64,000 bases of DNA from Halomonas denitrificans (lineage in GTDB: Bacteria; Pseudomonadota; Gammaproteobacteria; Pseudomonadales; Halomonadaceae). Under the pieces are notes generated by a model. The model did not search any database. It had not been told where the DNA came from and saw nothing but the letters and a program-made list of their open reading frames with translations. The position numbers and the translations under genes are program-made. The stretch lies in NCBI RefSeq assembly GCF_003056305.1, contig NZ_PYVX01000001.1, positions 310,001 to 374,000 on the forward strand. The letters run 5' to 3'. Position 1 is the stretch's first letter. Each line of letters starts with the position of its first letter. Positions 1 through 9,541 of the stretch are shown piece after piece.

Positions 1-172
1 TGCGCAGGTCTACTCCACGCTGGGCGCCGATAGGACGCCCAGGGCAATGATCAGAAGCTAAGGCGACTTGGCTTGTGAAGGATACAGACCTCCTGTCGCG
101 CCCACAACGACATCTATCGCAACACCAGTCAAAGAGCCGAACCGGAAGCTCCAACAAGAAGTCGCTCGGAAT

Positions 173-1900
173 TTAGAAGGGAAACACCAGCGGCGTGAGC
201 AGCAGAACGGCACTGGAATAGGCCAGACTGACCGGAAGGCCCACCCGCAGGAAATCCCCCATGCTGTAACGACCGGGTGAGTAGACCATCAGATGGGTCT
301 GGTAGCCATAGGGGATAAGAAAGCAGGCGCTAGCGCCGTAGGCCACCGCCATGATGAAGGGCATGGGGTCTGCGCCAAAGGCCTGAGCGGTGGTCCAGGC
401 CACGGGGAAGGCCAGAGCCGCAGCGGCGTTATTGGTCACCGTCTCGGTGAGCAGCAGCGTCAGCAGATAGCAGCCGATGAAGGCGGCATAGACACCGTGG
501 CCGCTGAAGAGCACCTGCATGCCCTGTGCCAGCAGGTCAGCAGCGCCTGAACTCTCTAGCCCCTGTGCGATGGCCAGCGCCGAACCAATGATGACCCACA
601 GCTCGAAAGGGAAACGTCGCCGCAGCTCGGCCGGACTGAGCACTTTTCCCACCAGCAGCCCCGCCATCAGCAGCAGTAGTCCGTGGAACAGCGGCAGCAG
701 CTCCAGGGCAGCCAGGCCGATCACACTGGCGAATCCGACCAGGGTCAGCCCACTCGCCACAGGACGGAGCTTGGGACGTGTCAGGCTGCCACTGAGCAGG
801 TGGAAGTTGCGATCGAGGTTTCGGTGCTGGCGGAAGTCGCTACCCACGGCCATCAGCAGGCAGTCGCCGGTTCTCAGGGTGATTTGCCCAAGCTGCCCCT
901 CGAGACGCTTGTCCCCACGGCGAATGCCCACCACGCCAGCATTGAACATGCTGCGAAAGTCCACCTCCTGCAAGGTGCGGCCCGCCAGCTCCGATTCGTG
1001 AGAGATCACCACCTCGACGAGATTGGTCGCCAACAAGGCATCGGCTTGGTGCCCGAACAGCTTGAGCCCCGGGAAGCGCTGAAGCGCCTGGACCTTGCTC
1101 ACCTCACCGGTGAACACCAGAGTATCATCCGCTTGCAGGATCTCATCCGGCCCCACCGGACTGATCAGCCTCCCCTGCCGCTCGATCTCCAGCAAGTAGA
1201 GCCCATCCAGGCTGCGTAGCCCGTTGGCCTCGATACTGCGGCCGACCAGATCGGAACCGGGCTGCAGGTCAGCAGCCAGGAAGTAGGATAGTTTGTCGGC
1301 CGTCTCCTCCGGCATATGATGCGGCAGCGACCGCGCCCGCCACAGCAGCATGCCGAAGGTGACCAGCGCCACCGGAATACCCACCAGGCTGAACTGGAAC
1401 ATGCCCAGCTCGGTGCCTCCGCTGCTCAAGACGAAAGAGTTCACCACCAGGTTGGTGGAAGTGCCCACGAGGGTGGTCATGCCGCCTAGGATGGAGGCGT
1501 AGGAGAGAGGGATCAGCAGCCGAGACGGCGCGATCCGTTTCTGCCTTGAGACGGCCCCGAGGAAAGCCGCGACCACGGCGGTGTTATTAAGGAAGGCCGA
1601 CAGCACGGCACTGGCCCCCATCAGGCGAGCCGTCGCGGTGGATTCACGACCGGCCAGCAGCCGCCCAGAAAGCCAGTCGAGCAGCAGGGAACGCTCCAGG
1701 GCCAACGAGACGAGCAGAAGCAACATGAGGGTAGCCAGGGCCGGATTGGTGTACTGCTGAAGCAGGGTCGAGGTATCCACCAAGCCAAACAGGAGGTAGG
1801 CCCCGGCCAGGCTGACGAAGGCGATGGCCGGGCGCACCCACCCGGAGATCAGCGCGGCCAACAGGCCAGCGATGGAGAACAGTACCGCCCAGGTCATCAT
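173..1900 (-). CDS. SLC13/DASS-type anion transporter with RCK (TrkA-C) domains
   Basis: This 575-residue inner-membrane protein has hydrophobic segments at both ends and a soluble centre (about residues 205-370) holding two TrkA-C-like regulatory domains, the layout of the SLC13/ArsB-like permeases often annotated as sulfate or di-anion symporters. Family motifs visible are NNTAVVAAFLGAV near residue 108 and TETVTNNAAAALAFP in the C-terminal half, the two SNT-like signatures of the DASS family. It is divergent from the sulfate-activation genes that start at 2036/2879, so sulfate or a related oxyanion is the likely substrate, but that is inference. Two ATGs in tandem (1900 and 1897) follow an AGGA-type ribosome site; the first is used here. 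Confidence 0.85.
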   Translation of the reverse strand: MMTWAVLFSIAGLLAALISGWVRPAIAFVSLAGAYLLFGLVDTSTLLQQYTNPALATLMLLLLVSLALERSLLLDWLSGRLLAGRESTATARLMGASAVLSAFLNNTAVVAAFLGAVSRQKRIAPSRLLIPLSYASILGGMTTLVGTSTNLVVNSFVLSSGGTELGMFQFSLVGIPVALVTFGMLLWRARSLPHHMPEETADKLSYFLAADLQPGSDLVGRSIEANGLRSLDGLYLLEIERQGRLISPVGPDEILQADDTLVFTGEVSKVQALQRFPGLKLFGHQADALLATNLVEVVISHESELAGRTLQEVDFRSMFNAGVVGIRRGDKRLEGQLGQITLRTGDCLLMAVGSDFRQHRNLDRNFHLLSGSLTRPKLRPVASGLTLVGFASVIGLAALELLPLFHGLLLLMAGLLVGKVLSPAELRRRFPFELWVIIGSALAIAQGLESSGAADLLAQGMQVLFSGHGVYAAFIGCYLLTLLLTETVTNNAAAALAFPVAWTTAQAFGADPMPFIMAVAYGASACFLIPYGYQTHLMVYSPGRYSMGDFLRVGLPVSLAYSSAVLLLTPLVFPF

Positions 1901-2035
1901 GGTCGCTCGTCCTTGAGGGGATCGGATCAGGCTTGTGGGATTCTACTGGGGCTTTTATGATGATGTCGAATAGCCTTCTACCCCTTTTCTTCACATTGAT
2001 ATTTTACACTTTATAGTCAATAAGTTGACTCTATA

Positions 2036-2842
2036 TTGAGCACTAAATTTTTATCGCCCAAAGTGCTGAACGAGCGCCGACTGGAAGCGGTTCGGCTTCG
2101 CCTGGATGGCCATACCGTGGCAGAGGCAGCTATCCGGACAGGACTATCCGCCCCCACAGTCTCAGCGGCCTGGAAAGCCTTCCGGGAAGGCGGCTGGGAG
2201 GGCGTGCCGGTGCGCCGGCGTGGTCGCAAGGCGGGTCAGGCGGAGAGTCTGGATGAAGAGGCTCAGGGCGACCTGGAATCGCTGCTGGCCTCTCACCCAG
2301 ATACACCCGAACCAGCCTGGAGCAGTCGGGCGCTGGCAGTTGCGCTGGCTGAAGAAGGCCACAGGGTATCACCGAGAGCGATCGACCATTGGCTCACTGC
2401 GCAGGGTCTCAAGCCCGAACCGCTTTCGCTGGAGAGCCTGGCGCGCAAGCGCTCCTCTTCGGGACGTTGGTATCGTCAGCAGGTGCAGCCGGTGCTCGAG
2501 CAGGTCAACCAGGCCGGCGGCAGCCATTGGCTGGGAGGCGTTCGCGTGGCGAGGCCGGACAATTCGGCGGATAGTGTTCCCCGACGCTATCAGCTCTATC
2601 TGCACGGCAAGCGTGGCGCCCTCTTCACTCGCTGCCTGCCGGCACCGCCCATGGCCGAGGAGTACCTGGCACTGTTCGAACGGTTTCTCTCCAGCGCACA
2701 AGGCCCCATCACCCTGCTCTTCCGCGGCGCCTTCTTGCAGGCCAGTCCGGAGATCCAGACCTGGCTGGCGGATCATCCCGAGTTCCACCTGATCAACGTA
2801 CCGCCAAACCTCGGCTTGGGGTCTGCCCCAAAAGTTCGCTGA
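2036..2842 (+). CDS. HTH protein derived from an IS630-type transposase, catalytic residues lost
   Basis: Residues 1-130 form the helix-turn-helix plus winged-helix pair found at the N-terminus of IS630/Tc1-mariner transposases (VAEAAIRTGLSAPTVSAAWK). The rest follows the DDE core in outline (YQLYLHGKRGALFTRCLP, then WLADHPEFHLINVPPN), but the expected acidic residues are missing: the usual LDNxxxH segment reads LLFRGAFL, and the protein ends where LNPIE would follow. It is intact over 268 codons and sits 36 bp before cysD on the same strand, so a domesticated regulator of sulfate assimilation is plausible. No ATG lies near the front; TTG at 2036 or GTG at 2063 could start it, and neither has a clear ribosome site. 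A decaying transposase is the alternative. Confidence 0.6.
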   Translation: MSTKFLSPKVLNERRLEAVRLRLDGHTVAEAAIRTGLSAPTVSAAWKAFREGGWEGVPVRRRGRKAGQAESLDEEAQGDLESLLASHPDTPEPAWSSRALAVALAEEGHRVSPRAIDHWLTAQGLKPEPLSLESLARKRSSSGRWYRQQVQPVLEQVNQAGGSHWLGGVRVARPDNSADSVPRRYQLYLHGKRGALFTRCLPAPPMAEEYLALFERFLSSAQGPITLLFRGAFLQASPEIQTWLADHPEFHLINVPPNLGLGSAPKVR

Positions 2843-2878
2843 GACGCGGCCCCGACAATTCCTGTACATGGACAGACG

Positions 2879-3781
2879 ATGACGACACTCACCCATCTGC
2901 AGCGGCTCGAAGCCGAGAGCATCCAGATCATGCGCGAGGTGGTCGCCGAGACCGAGAATCCGGTGATGCTCTACTCCGTAGGTAAGGACAGCGCCGTAAT
3001 GCTGCACCTGGCGCGCAAGGCCTTCGCGCCTGCGCCGCCGCCGTTTCCGCTGCTTCACGTCGATACCCGCTGGAAGTTTCGCGCCATGTACGAGTTCCGC
3101 GACCGCATGGCCGAGGAATCCGGCATGGACCTGATCGTGCACATCAACCCCGAGGGCGTGGAAAAGGACATCAATCCGTTCACCCACGGCTCGGCCATTC
3201 ACACCGACGTGATGAAGACCGAGGGCCTCAAGCAGGCGCTGGATCAGTACGGCTTCGATGCCGCCTTCGGCGGGGCGCGCCGCGACGAGGAGAAGTCCCG
3301 TGCCAAGGAGCGGGTGTTCTCCTTCCGCACCGCTCAGCACCGCTGGGACCCCAAGAACCAGCGTCCGGAGCTGTGGAAGCTCTTCAACACCCGCAAGCAC
3401 AAGGGCGAGTCGATCCGCGTCTTCCCGCTCTCCAACTGGACCGAGCTCGATATCTGGCAGTACATCTACCTGCAGAACATCCCCATCGTGCCCCTCTACT
3501 ACTCCGCCGAACGCCCGGTGGTTGAGCGCGACGGCGCGCTGATCATGGTCGATGACGAGCGCATGCCGCTGGAGCCCGGCGAGGTGCCGATGATGCGCAA
3601 GGTACGCTTCCGTACCCTGGGCTGCTACCCGCTCACCGGCGCCATCGAATCCGAGGCCGACACCCTGCCGTCGATCATCCAGGAGATGCTGCTGACCAAC
3701 ACCTCCGAGCGCCAGGGCCGGGTGATCGACCACGACAGCGCCGCGTCCATGGAAAAGAAAAAGCAAGAGGGGTACTTCTGA
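2879..3781 (+). CDS. cysD: Sulfate adenylyltransferase subunit 2 (CysD)
   Basis: The catalytic subunit of ATP sulfurylase makes adenosine 5'-phosphosulfate (APS) from sulfate and ATP in the cytoplasm, driven by GTP hydrolysis on CysN. The 300-residue product carries the PP-loop SVGKDS (residues 33-38), the conserved [16 protein letters not shown] segment and a C-terminal RxGRVIDHD region; length matches the family (about 302). ATG at 2879 follows a GGACAG-type ribosome site. Its TGA overlaps the ATG of the next gene by one base, so the two subunits are translationally coupled, as expected for a 1:1 complex. Confidence 0.97.
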   Translation: MTTLTHLQRLEAESIQIMREVVAETENPVMLYSVGKDSAVMLHLARKAFAPAPPPFPLLHVDTRWKFRAMYEFRDRMAEESGMDLIVHINPEGVEKDINPFTHGSAIHTDVMKTEGLKQALDQYGFDAAFGGARRDEEKSRAKERVFSFRTAQHRWDPKNQRPELWKLFNTRKHKGESIRVFPLSNWTELDIWQYIYLQNIPIVPLYYSAERPVVERDGALIMVDDERMPLEPGEVPMMRKVRFRTLGCYPLTGAIESEADTLPSIIQEMLLTNTSERQGRVIDHDSAASMEKKKQEGYF

Positions 3782-5685
3782 TGGCACACGCGTCCGACCT
3801 GATCGCCGAGGATATCGCCGGCTATCTCGAGTCTCACGAGCACAAGGGGCTGCTGCGCTTCATCACCTGCGGCAGCGTGGATGACGGCAAGAGCACGCTG
3901 ATCGGCCGCCTGCTGTTCGAGTCCAAGCTGCTGTTCGAGGACCAGCTTGCCGCCATCGAAGCCGACTCGAAGCGCTTCGGTACCCAAGGCACCGAAATGG
4001 ACTTCGCCCTGCTGGTCGATGGTCTGGCCGCCGAGCGCGAGCAGGGCATCACCATCGACGTGGCCTACCGCTTCTTCTCCACCGACAAGCGCAAGTTCAT
4101 CGTCGCCGATACCCCGGGCCACGAGCAGTACACCCGCAACATGGTGACCGGCGCCTCCAACGCCGATGCGGCCATCCTGATGGTCGATGCCCGCCACGGC
4201 ATCCTCACCCAGACCCGCCGCCATAGCTTCCTGATGTCGCTGATCGGCATGCGCAAGGTCGTGGTGGCGATCAACAAGATGGACCTGGTCGACTACTCCA
4301 AGGACCGCTTCGACGAGATCGTCGAGGAGTACCGGACCTTCGCCAAGCAGCTGGGGCTCGAGTCGATCACCTTCATCCCCATGTCGGCGCTCAAGGGCGA
4401 CAACGTCATCGAACACGGCCACCACATGCCCTGGTATCACGGCCCCACGCTGATGGCCTACCTGGAGACCGTGGAGGTCGACGACGAGCGCCTCCAGCGC
4501 GCCCCGTTCCGCCTGCCAGTGCAGTGGGTGAATCGCCCGAACCTGGACTTCCGCGGATTCACCGGCATGGTGACGAGCGGCAAGGTCAAGCCGGGCGACG
4601 CCATCCGCGTGCAGCCCTCCGGCAAGACCAGCACGGTGTCTCGGATCTACACCTTCGATGGCGACCTGGACGAAGCCGTGGCGGGCCAGTCCGTCACCCT
4701 GCTGCTGGACGACGAGATCGACATCTCACGAGGCGACATCATCTCCGGCGTCGAACAGCCTGCGCAGACCGCCGACCAGTTCGAGACCACCCTGGTGTGG
4801 ATGCACGATCAGCCGCTGCTACCGGGGCGCCCCTACCTGATGAAGCTCGGCACCCAGACCGTCTCGGCCACCGTCACCGACATCAAGTACCAAGTGAACG
4901 TCAACACCCTGGAGCACGCGGCCGCCAAGCAGCTGGACCTCAACGGCATCGGCATCTGTACCCTGAGCCTCAACAAGCCCGTGGCCTTCGATCCGTACCA
5001 GGAGAGCCAGGATACCGGCGGCTACATCTTGATCGATCGCCTGACCAACAACACGGTCGGCGCCGGGATGCTGCACTTCGCCCTGCGGCGCAGCCAGAAC
5101 ATCCATATGCAGCACGTCGACATCGACAAGCAGGCGCGAGCGCTCGCCAAGGCCCAGCAGCCCGCGGTGCTGTGGTTCACCGGCCTCTCCGGCGCCGGCA
5201 AGTCGACCATCGCCAACATGGTGGAGAAGAAGCTGCACGCCGCGGGCCAGCATACCTACCTGCTGGACGGCGACAACGTCCGCCACGGCCTCAACCGGGA
5301 CCTGGGCTTCACCGATGCCGATCGCGTCGAGAACATTCGCCGCGTCGGCGAGACGGCAAAGCTTATGGTGGATGCCGGCCTGATCGTTCTGACCGCCTTC
5401 ATCTCGCCGTTCCGCAGCGAGCGCGACCTGGCCCGGGATCTGGTGGAAGACGGTGAATTCATCGAGATCTTCGTCGACACCCCGCTCGACGTGGCCGAGG
5501 AGCGCGATCCCAAGGGGCTCTATCGCAAGGCGCGCCGTGGCGAGTTGAAGAACTTCACCGGCATCGACTCTGCCTATGAGGCGCCGGAGACCCCGGACCT
5601 GCATCTCAAGACCCAGGAGATGAGCAGCGACGAGGCCGCCGACGCCATCATCGCGCTGCTTCGCGAGCGCCAGATCATTGCCTGA
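3781..5685 (+). CDS. cysNC: Bifunctional sulfate adenylyltransferase subunit 1 / APS kinase (CysN-CysC)
   Basis: A fusion of the GTPase subunit of ATP sulfurylase with APS kinase, so one polypeptide couples GTP hydrolysis to APS formation and then phosphorylates APS to PAPS. The GTPase part has G1 GSVDDGKST (31-39), G3 DTPGHEQ (about 110) and G4 NKMD (about 165), followed by two EF-Tu-like beta-barrel domains. The kinase part begins near residue 450 and has its own P-loop GLSGAGKST (468-476). The 634-residue length fits CysNC/NodQ-type fusions. It is followed by cysQ, which removes the PAP by-product, making the module cysD-cysNC-cysQ. Confidence 0.97.
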   Translation: MAHASDLIAEDIAGYLESHEHKGLLRFITCGSVDDGKSTLIGRLLFESKLLFEDQLAAIEADSKRFGTQGTEMDFALLVDGLAAEREQGITIDVAYRFFSTDKRKFIVADTPGHEQYTRNMVTGASNADAAILMVDARHGILTQTRRHSFLMSLIGMRKVVVAINKMDLVDYSKDRFDEIVEEYRTFAKQLGLESITFIPMSALKGDNVIEHGHHMPWYHGPTLMAYLETVEVDDERLQRAPFRLPVQWVNRPNLDFRGFTGMVTSGKVKPGDAIRVQPSGKTSTVSRIYTFDGDLDEAVAGQSVTLLLDDEIDISRGDIISGVEQPAQTADQFETTLVWMHDQPLLPGRPYLMKLGTQTVSATVTDIKYQVNVNTLEHAAAKQLDLNGIGICTLSLNKPVAFDPYQESQDTGGYILIDRLTNNTVGAGMLHFALRRSQNIHMQHVDIDKQARALAKAQQPAVLWFTGLSGAGKSTIANMVEKKLHAAGQHTYLLDGDNVRHGLNRDLGFTDADRVENIRRVGETAKLMVDAGLIVLTAFISPFRSERDLARDLVEDGEFIEIFVDTPLDVAEERDPKGLYRKARRGELKNFTGIDSAYEAPETPDLHLKTQEMSSDEAADAIIALLRERQIIA

Positions 5686-5729
5686 TGCTGCCATGGCCGT
5701 GCACGTTGACATCGGCTCTCACCATACCC

Positions 5730-5751
5730 AACCCGGCGCCTGCGCCGGGTT
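5730..5751 (+). terminator. Hairpin between cysNC and cysQ
   Basis: A 9-bp stem (AACCCGGCG with CGCCGGGTT) and a CCTG loop lies 45 bp after the cysNC stop. It lacks a clear T-tract, so it is more likely a weak or Rho-dependent end, or a processing or stability element before cysQ, than a strong intrinsic terminator. Confidence 0.45.
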
Positions 5752-5771
5752 GTCACGATAGGGACCATCAC

Positions 5772-6560
5772 ATGCCGCTAGACATGTCCGACCTGCTCGA
5801 GCAGGTACACACCATCGCCAAGGATGCCGGCGCCGCCATCATGGCCGTCTATGCCCGCGACTTTTCCATCGAGGAAAAGGAAGACAAGAGCCCGCTCACC
5901 GAGGCCGACAAGGCCGCCCATGACGTCATCGTGGTCGGGCTCGAGGCCGTGCCGGGCGAAATCCCAGTGCTCTCAGAGGAGCACACCGAAGGCTTCACCG
6001 GGGCGGATGCCCACGGCCGCTACTGGCTGGTCGATCCGCTGGACGGCACCAAGGAATTCATCAAGCGCAACGGCGAGTTCACCGTCAATATCGCGCTGAT
6101 CGAACACGGCAAGCCGGTGCTCGGCGTGGTCGTAGCTCCGGCACTGGAGGTCTCCTACCTTGCCGCCGAGGGAATCGGTGCCTTCAAGGTGGACGAAAGA
6201 GACGAGAAAGGCGGCGAGCGCCAGTCGATCCAGGTGGCGGGCAAGCCCGCCGAAGGCACCACCTGGCGCGTGGTGGGCAGCCGCTCCCACCCCAGCCCGG
6301 ATCTCGCCGAATGGCTGGAGCGGCTTGGGGATCATGAGATGGTACCCATGGGCAGCTCGCTGAAGCTCTGCCTGGTGGCCGAGGGTGCGGCGGATGCCTA
6401 TCCGCGCCTCGGCCCCACCTGCCTGTGGGACACCGGGGCCGCCCAGGCCGTGGTCGAGCAAGCCGGCGGCCGCGTCGAAACCCTGGAGGGGCAGCCGCTG
6501 CGATATGCCAGCCCCGAGCAGCACCTGAATCCCTACTTCGTGGTCTGGGGAAGTCAGTGA
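5772..6560 (+). CDS. cysQ: 3'(2'),5'-bisphosphate nucleotidase CysQ
   Basis: This inositol-monophosphatase-fold phosphatase hydrolyses 3'-phosphoadenosine 5'-phosphate (PAP) to AMP and so relieves product inhibition of PAPS use. The 262-residue protein has the Mg-binding motifs EEHTE near residue 70, WLVDPLDGTKEFI (about 85-97) and WDTGAAQAVVEQAGG near 219. ATG at 5772 was chosen because the conserved N-terminal helix starts there and a GGGA sequence precedes it; ATG 5784 is possible. Its place directly behind cysD-cysNC supports the PAP role. A second, more diverged homologue lies at 8678-9541. Confidence 0.93.
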   Translation: MPLDMSDLLEQVHTIAKDAGAAIMAVYARDFSIEEKEDKSPLTEADKAAHDVIVVGLEAVPGEIPVLSEEHTEGFTGADAHGRYWLVDPLDGTKEFIKRNGEFTVNIALIEHGKPVLGVVVAPALEVSYLAAEGIGAFKVDERDEKGGERQSIQVAGKPAEGTTWRVVGSRSHPSPDLAEWLERLGDHEMVPMGSSLKLCLVAEGAADAYPRLGPTCLWDTGAAQAVVEQAGGRVETLEGQPLRYASPEQHLNPYFVVWGSQ

Positions 6561-6596
6561 TGCCTTTTCGATCTGCCATGTGAAGAGCTTACGGGC

Positions 6597-7037
6597 TCAA
6601 CCGAGGCGAGCCGCCCAGGCCTCACAGGCTTCGCACAGCAACCGGTGCACCGCATCGAACACGGCAGGGGCTTGCCGGTAGGGATCGGGAATGTCCCTGC
6701 CCTGCCCCGCCTCCAGCCACCGCCCCAGCAGCATGGTCTTGCCCAGTGCCTCGGGCACCAGGTCGGCCACCGCCTGACGCTGGCCCTCGCTCATCACCAG
6801 CACGATGTCGGCCTCTCGCACCATCTCGACGGTGAGCTGGCGAGCCCGATGGCCAGCGACCTCCAGGCCATCGGCCTCAGCCAACGCTCTGGCTGAAGAC
6901 TCGACACCGTGATCCACCAGCGCGCCTAGGCCGGCGGATTCCACCCTGTGATTCGGCAGCGCACGAGCAAGCATCGCCGCAGCGACCGGGCTGCGGCAGA
7001 TGTTGCCGGTGCAAACCACCAGGATGTGATGAAACAT
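6597..7037 (-). CDS. Low-molecular-weight protein-tyrosine phosphatase
   Basis: A 146-residue cytosolic phosphatase with the P-loop CTGNICRS starting at Cys9 (CX5R-S signature, Cys9 nucleophile and Arg15) and the general-acid DPY motif near residue 116. Members such as Wzb/Etp dephosphorylate the BY-kinases that control exopolysaccharide export; no such kinase is in the window, so the partner is unknown. ATG 7037 gives the family start MFHHILVVCTGN. An in-frame ATG at 7055 would add six residues. It is the first of four leftward reading frames ahead of the A+T-rich pilus block. Confidence 0.9.
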   Translation of the reverse strand: MFHHILVVCTGNICRSPVAAAMLARALPNHRVESAGLGALVDHGVESSARALAEADGLEVAGHRARQLTVEMVREADIVLVMSEGQRQAVADLVPEALGKTMLLGRWLEAGQGRDIPDPYRQAPAVFDAVHRLLCEACEAWAARLG

Positions 7038-7110
7038 GGCGGGATTTTCCTTCATGATTCGAACCAGGCGGGAGGCAGTTGCCGACGCACTCCGACGTGC
7101 TGAATACCAG

Positions 7111-7138
7111 CGATCGCCGTGCAAGCACGGCTCCCACA
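7111..7138 (-). repeat. REP-like palindrome
   Basis: Read on the minus strand this is TGTGGGAG followed by a 6-bp stem, CCGTGC with GCACGG, and GATCG. GTGGGAG plus a short G+C hairpin is the form of Pseudomonas-type REP sequences. A related sequence occurs at 30832-30859 and a looser one at 53693-53720. Confidence 0.45.
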
Positions 7139-7158
7139 ATCCCACAGGGCTTTGCTGC

Positions 7159-8580
7159 TCACCATTGGGCCTGGTGATCGGCCCCCAGGCTCACCTCGAC
7201 CCTCCGGCCCGCTTCCCGCGCCCACTGCTCGATACGAGCCTTGAAGGCGAGCTGAGCGTCGTGCTCACCGTGTACGAGCCGGATCCGGCGAGGCGGGTGG
7301 CGCATGCGGCGGATGAAATCGAGGAGATTTCGCTGGTCGGCGTGAGCCGAGTAGCCACCCACGGTCTCGATATGGGCGCGAATATCAAGCCGCTCGCCGT
7401 CGAGGAGCACCCAGCCGCCGCGCGGTCCATGGCGCTGGATGGCGCGACCCGGAGTACCGACGGCCTGATAGCCGATGAACACCACGGCGTGACGCGGGTC
7501 GCCGAGCATCCGCTTCAGGTAGTTGACCACCCGACCGCCGGTGACCATGCCGCTGGCGGCGATCACCACCGTCGGGCGGTGGCTAAGCGCCAGGTAATCC
7601 ACCGTCTGCACGTGCTCGGCATGGCTCTCCACTGTGTAGACGCTCTCGAAGTTCAGCGGGTGGCGGCCGCCGCGCAGTCGCCGATGCGCCTCGGCGTCCC
7701 ACCACGGCCTGAGTTCGCGATAGACCTCGGTGAAGCGCGCGGCTAACGGCGAGTCGACGATGATCTCGAGCTCGCGCCAGCGCGCATCCTTGGCACCATG
7801 GATCAGCCCCTCCAGCTCGTAGAGCAGCTCCTGGGTACGGCCGATACTGAAGGCGGGAATCACCACGCTGCCGCCGTTCTCGAGCGCCCGGTCGATGGCG
7901 GCCTTCAGCCGTTCTCGACGAGCTTGCCGCCCCTCATGGCAGCGATCGCCATAGGTGCTCTCGATCACCAGGGTGTCGGCGCGATAGGGAGACCGGGGGG
8001 CCGGCAGCAAGGGTGCATAGGGCGCCCCGAGATCGCCGGAGAACACCGTGCGATGGCGCTCGCCGGTGGCGTGTTCCCGCGTATCGACCTCGACATAGGC
8101 GGAGCCGAGGATGTGCCCGGCCCGCTGCAGCTTGACGCGCACGCGGTGGCGCGGATCGTCGATCACGACATGCCACTGCCGGTAGTCCAGGGGCACCAGG
8201 CGCTTCTCCACCTCGGCGAGGAAGCGCTCGATCAGTGCCCGGTCGCGGGTGAAGCCGATCTTCAGGGCATCTTCGATCACCAGCGGCAACAACCGCGCGG
8301 AGGGCACCGAGCAGAGGATCGGCCCCTCGTACCCCGCGGCCAGCAGGTAGGGCAGCCGACCGATATGGTCGATGTGGACATGGGTGACCACCAGCGCCAG
8401 AACATCCTCGACCGGGAAGCGCACCCGGTGCTGCTCCAGGCTGTCGAGACCATCGGCGTCCTGGCCCTGGAAGAGGCCACAGTCGATCAGCAGAGCACGC
8501 TCTTCACTTATCTGCAGGCGGTGGCAACTGCCGGTCACGCTCTCGGCAGCGCCATGATGGACGATCCGTGGGGGTTGCAT
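7159..8580 (-). CDS. MBL-fold/beta-CASP protein, probable RNA-processing nuclease
   Basis: A 473-residue protein of the CPSF/YSH1-like metallo-beta-lactamase family. Zinc ligands are visible in THVHIDH (His67, His69, Asp71, His72), followed by the beta-CASP domain and the late GYSAHADQ and VHGEHD motifs. Relatives cut or trim RNA, but the substrate here is not known. ATG at 8580 is preceded by GGAGG eight bases upstream, which fixes the start; the open frame continues upstream without supporting features. It lies 97 bp after the second cysQ-like gene in the same direction. An RNase J-type relative is at 29100-30806. Confidence 0.85.
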   Translation of the reverse strand: MQPPRIVHHGAAESVTGSCHRLQISEERALLIDCGLFQGQDADGLDSLEQHRVRFPVEDVLALVVTHVHIDHIGRLPYLLAAGYEGPILCSVPSARLLPLVIEDALKIGFTRDRALIERFLAEVEKRLVPLDYRQWHVVIDDPRHRVRVKLQRAGHILGSAYVEVDTREHATGERHRTVFSGDLGAPYAPLLPAPRSPYRADTLVIESTYGDRCHEGRQARRERLKAAIDRALENGGSVVIPAFSIGRTQELLYELEGLIHGAKDARWRELEIIVDSPLAARFTEVYRELRPWWDAEAHRRLRGGRHPLNFESVYTVESHAEHVQTVDYLALSHRPTVVIAASGMVTGGRVVNYLKRMLGDPRHAVVFIGYQAVGTPGRAIQRHGPRGGWVLLDGERLDIRAHIETVGGYSAHADQRNLLDFIRRMRHPPRRIRLVHGEHDAQLAFKARIEQWAREAGRRVEVSLGADHQAQW

Positions 8581-8677
8581 TGAGGTGGCCTCCCTGCCCG
8601 CAATCCAGTACCCGCTCTCTGATGTCTTCAATGTAGGCAAGGGTGGCTTCGCGGGTGGACCCAAAGGGCGCAGCCTG

Positions 8678-9541
8678 TCAGCGGCTATCGGGATCGGCCT
8701 CCAGCGCCTCGGCCAAGGCCCGTTCCCAGCGCGGATCTCGCTGGCCGCAGGCGATGAAGTCAGGATTGAACAGGCTCTCTTGCTGGTTGCAGCGCAGCGG
8801 CTTGAGCGTCTTCGCCTCCAACACCTGTCCACCGGCGGCGGTGACGATGGCCTGGGCCGCCGCGGTGTCCCATTCGCGGGTAGGCGCCAGACGCGGATAG
8901 AGATCGGCCATTCCCTCGGCGATCAGGCAGAATTTAAGCGAACTGCCGATCGATTGAGTGGCGTGGGCAGGCAGCGCCTGGCAGAAAGCCGCATAGGCGC
9001 CCGCCCCTTGGCGGCGGCTACCGACAACACGCCAAGGCTCACGTTCGGGGTCAGGAAGCGCCCGCACTCGAATCGGAGAGTCGCGAACGTCATCGCTGTT
9101 TTGCGCACTCTGGCGTCGGAAGGCGCCCTGCTCTGCCAGGCCCCACCAGGTCACCGCCCCCTCTGGCAGCGCCGGGGCATGCACGATGCCGAACACCGGC
9201 ACGCCGGCCTCGATCAGCGCCAGGTTGAGGGTGAACTCCCCGTTGCCGGCGATGAACTCCCGGGTGCCGTCCAGCGGATCGACCAGCCAGTAGCGCGTCC
9301 AGTGCCGGCGAGTCGCCCAGGCAATCTCGCCGGACTCCTCGGAGATCATGGGAATGCCTGGCGTCTCACGCTCGAGCAGCGCCACCAGAGCGTAATGGGC
9401 GGCCATGTCCGCCTCGGTCAGCGGGCTCTGGTCGGCCTTGTGCTCGACGGCGAAGCCTCGTCGATAGATCGCCATCACCTTGCGGCCGGCGTCCTCCACC
9501 CCGGTGATGAGTCTTTCGATGGTGACGCGATTCAGCTTCAT
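8678..9541 (-). CDS. cysQ: Second CysQ-like 3'(2'),5'-bisphosphate nucleotidase / inositol-phosphatase-fold protein
   Basis: A 287-residue homologue of the gene at 5772, with EESGE, YWLVDPLDGTREFI and EWDTAAAQAIVTAAGG as metal-binding motifs, so catalysis looks intact. It differs by an insertion around residues 155-185. Its ATG overlaps the stop of the O-ligase-like gene by four bases (ATGA at 9538-9541), which implies translational coupling with the A+T-rich pilus cassette, although its own composition is like the host chromosome. PAP removal is the default function; another phosphorylated substrate linked to the neighbouring cassette cannot be excluded. Confidence 0.85.
   Translation of the reverse strand: MKLNRVTIERLITGVEDAGRKVMAIYRRGFAVEHKADQSPLTEADMAAHYALVALLERETPGIPMISEESGEIAWATRRHWTRYWLVDPLDGTREFIAGNGEFTLNLALIEAGVPVFGIVHAPALPEGAVTWWGLAEQGAFRRQSAQNSDDVRDSPIRVRALPDPEREPWRVVGSRRQGAGAYAAFCQALPAHATQSIGSSLKFCLIAEGMADLYPRLAPTREWDTAAAQAIVTAAGGQVLEAKTLKPLRCNQQESLFNPDFIACGQRDPRWERALAEALEADPDSR

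Noticed and set aside
1..172. Gene fragment at the left edge
   Set aside because: Short open frames in this stretch have no family motif or ribosome site; it is left unassigned.
2369..3787. Long minus-strand open frame opposite cysD and the HTH gene (472 codons)
   Set aside because: It runs opposite a certain gene, has no recognisable motif and the His/Val/Leu/Gly-rich composition typical of antisense frames in G+C-rich DNA.
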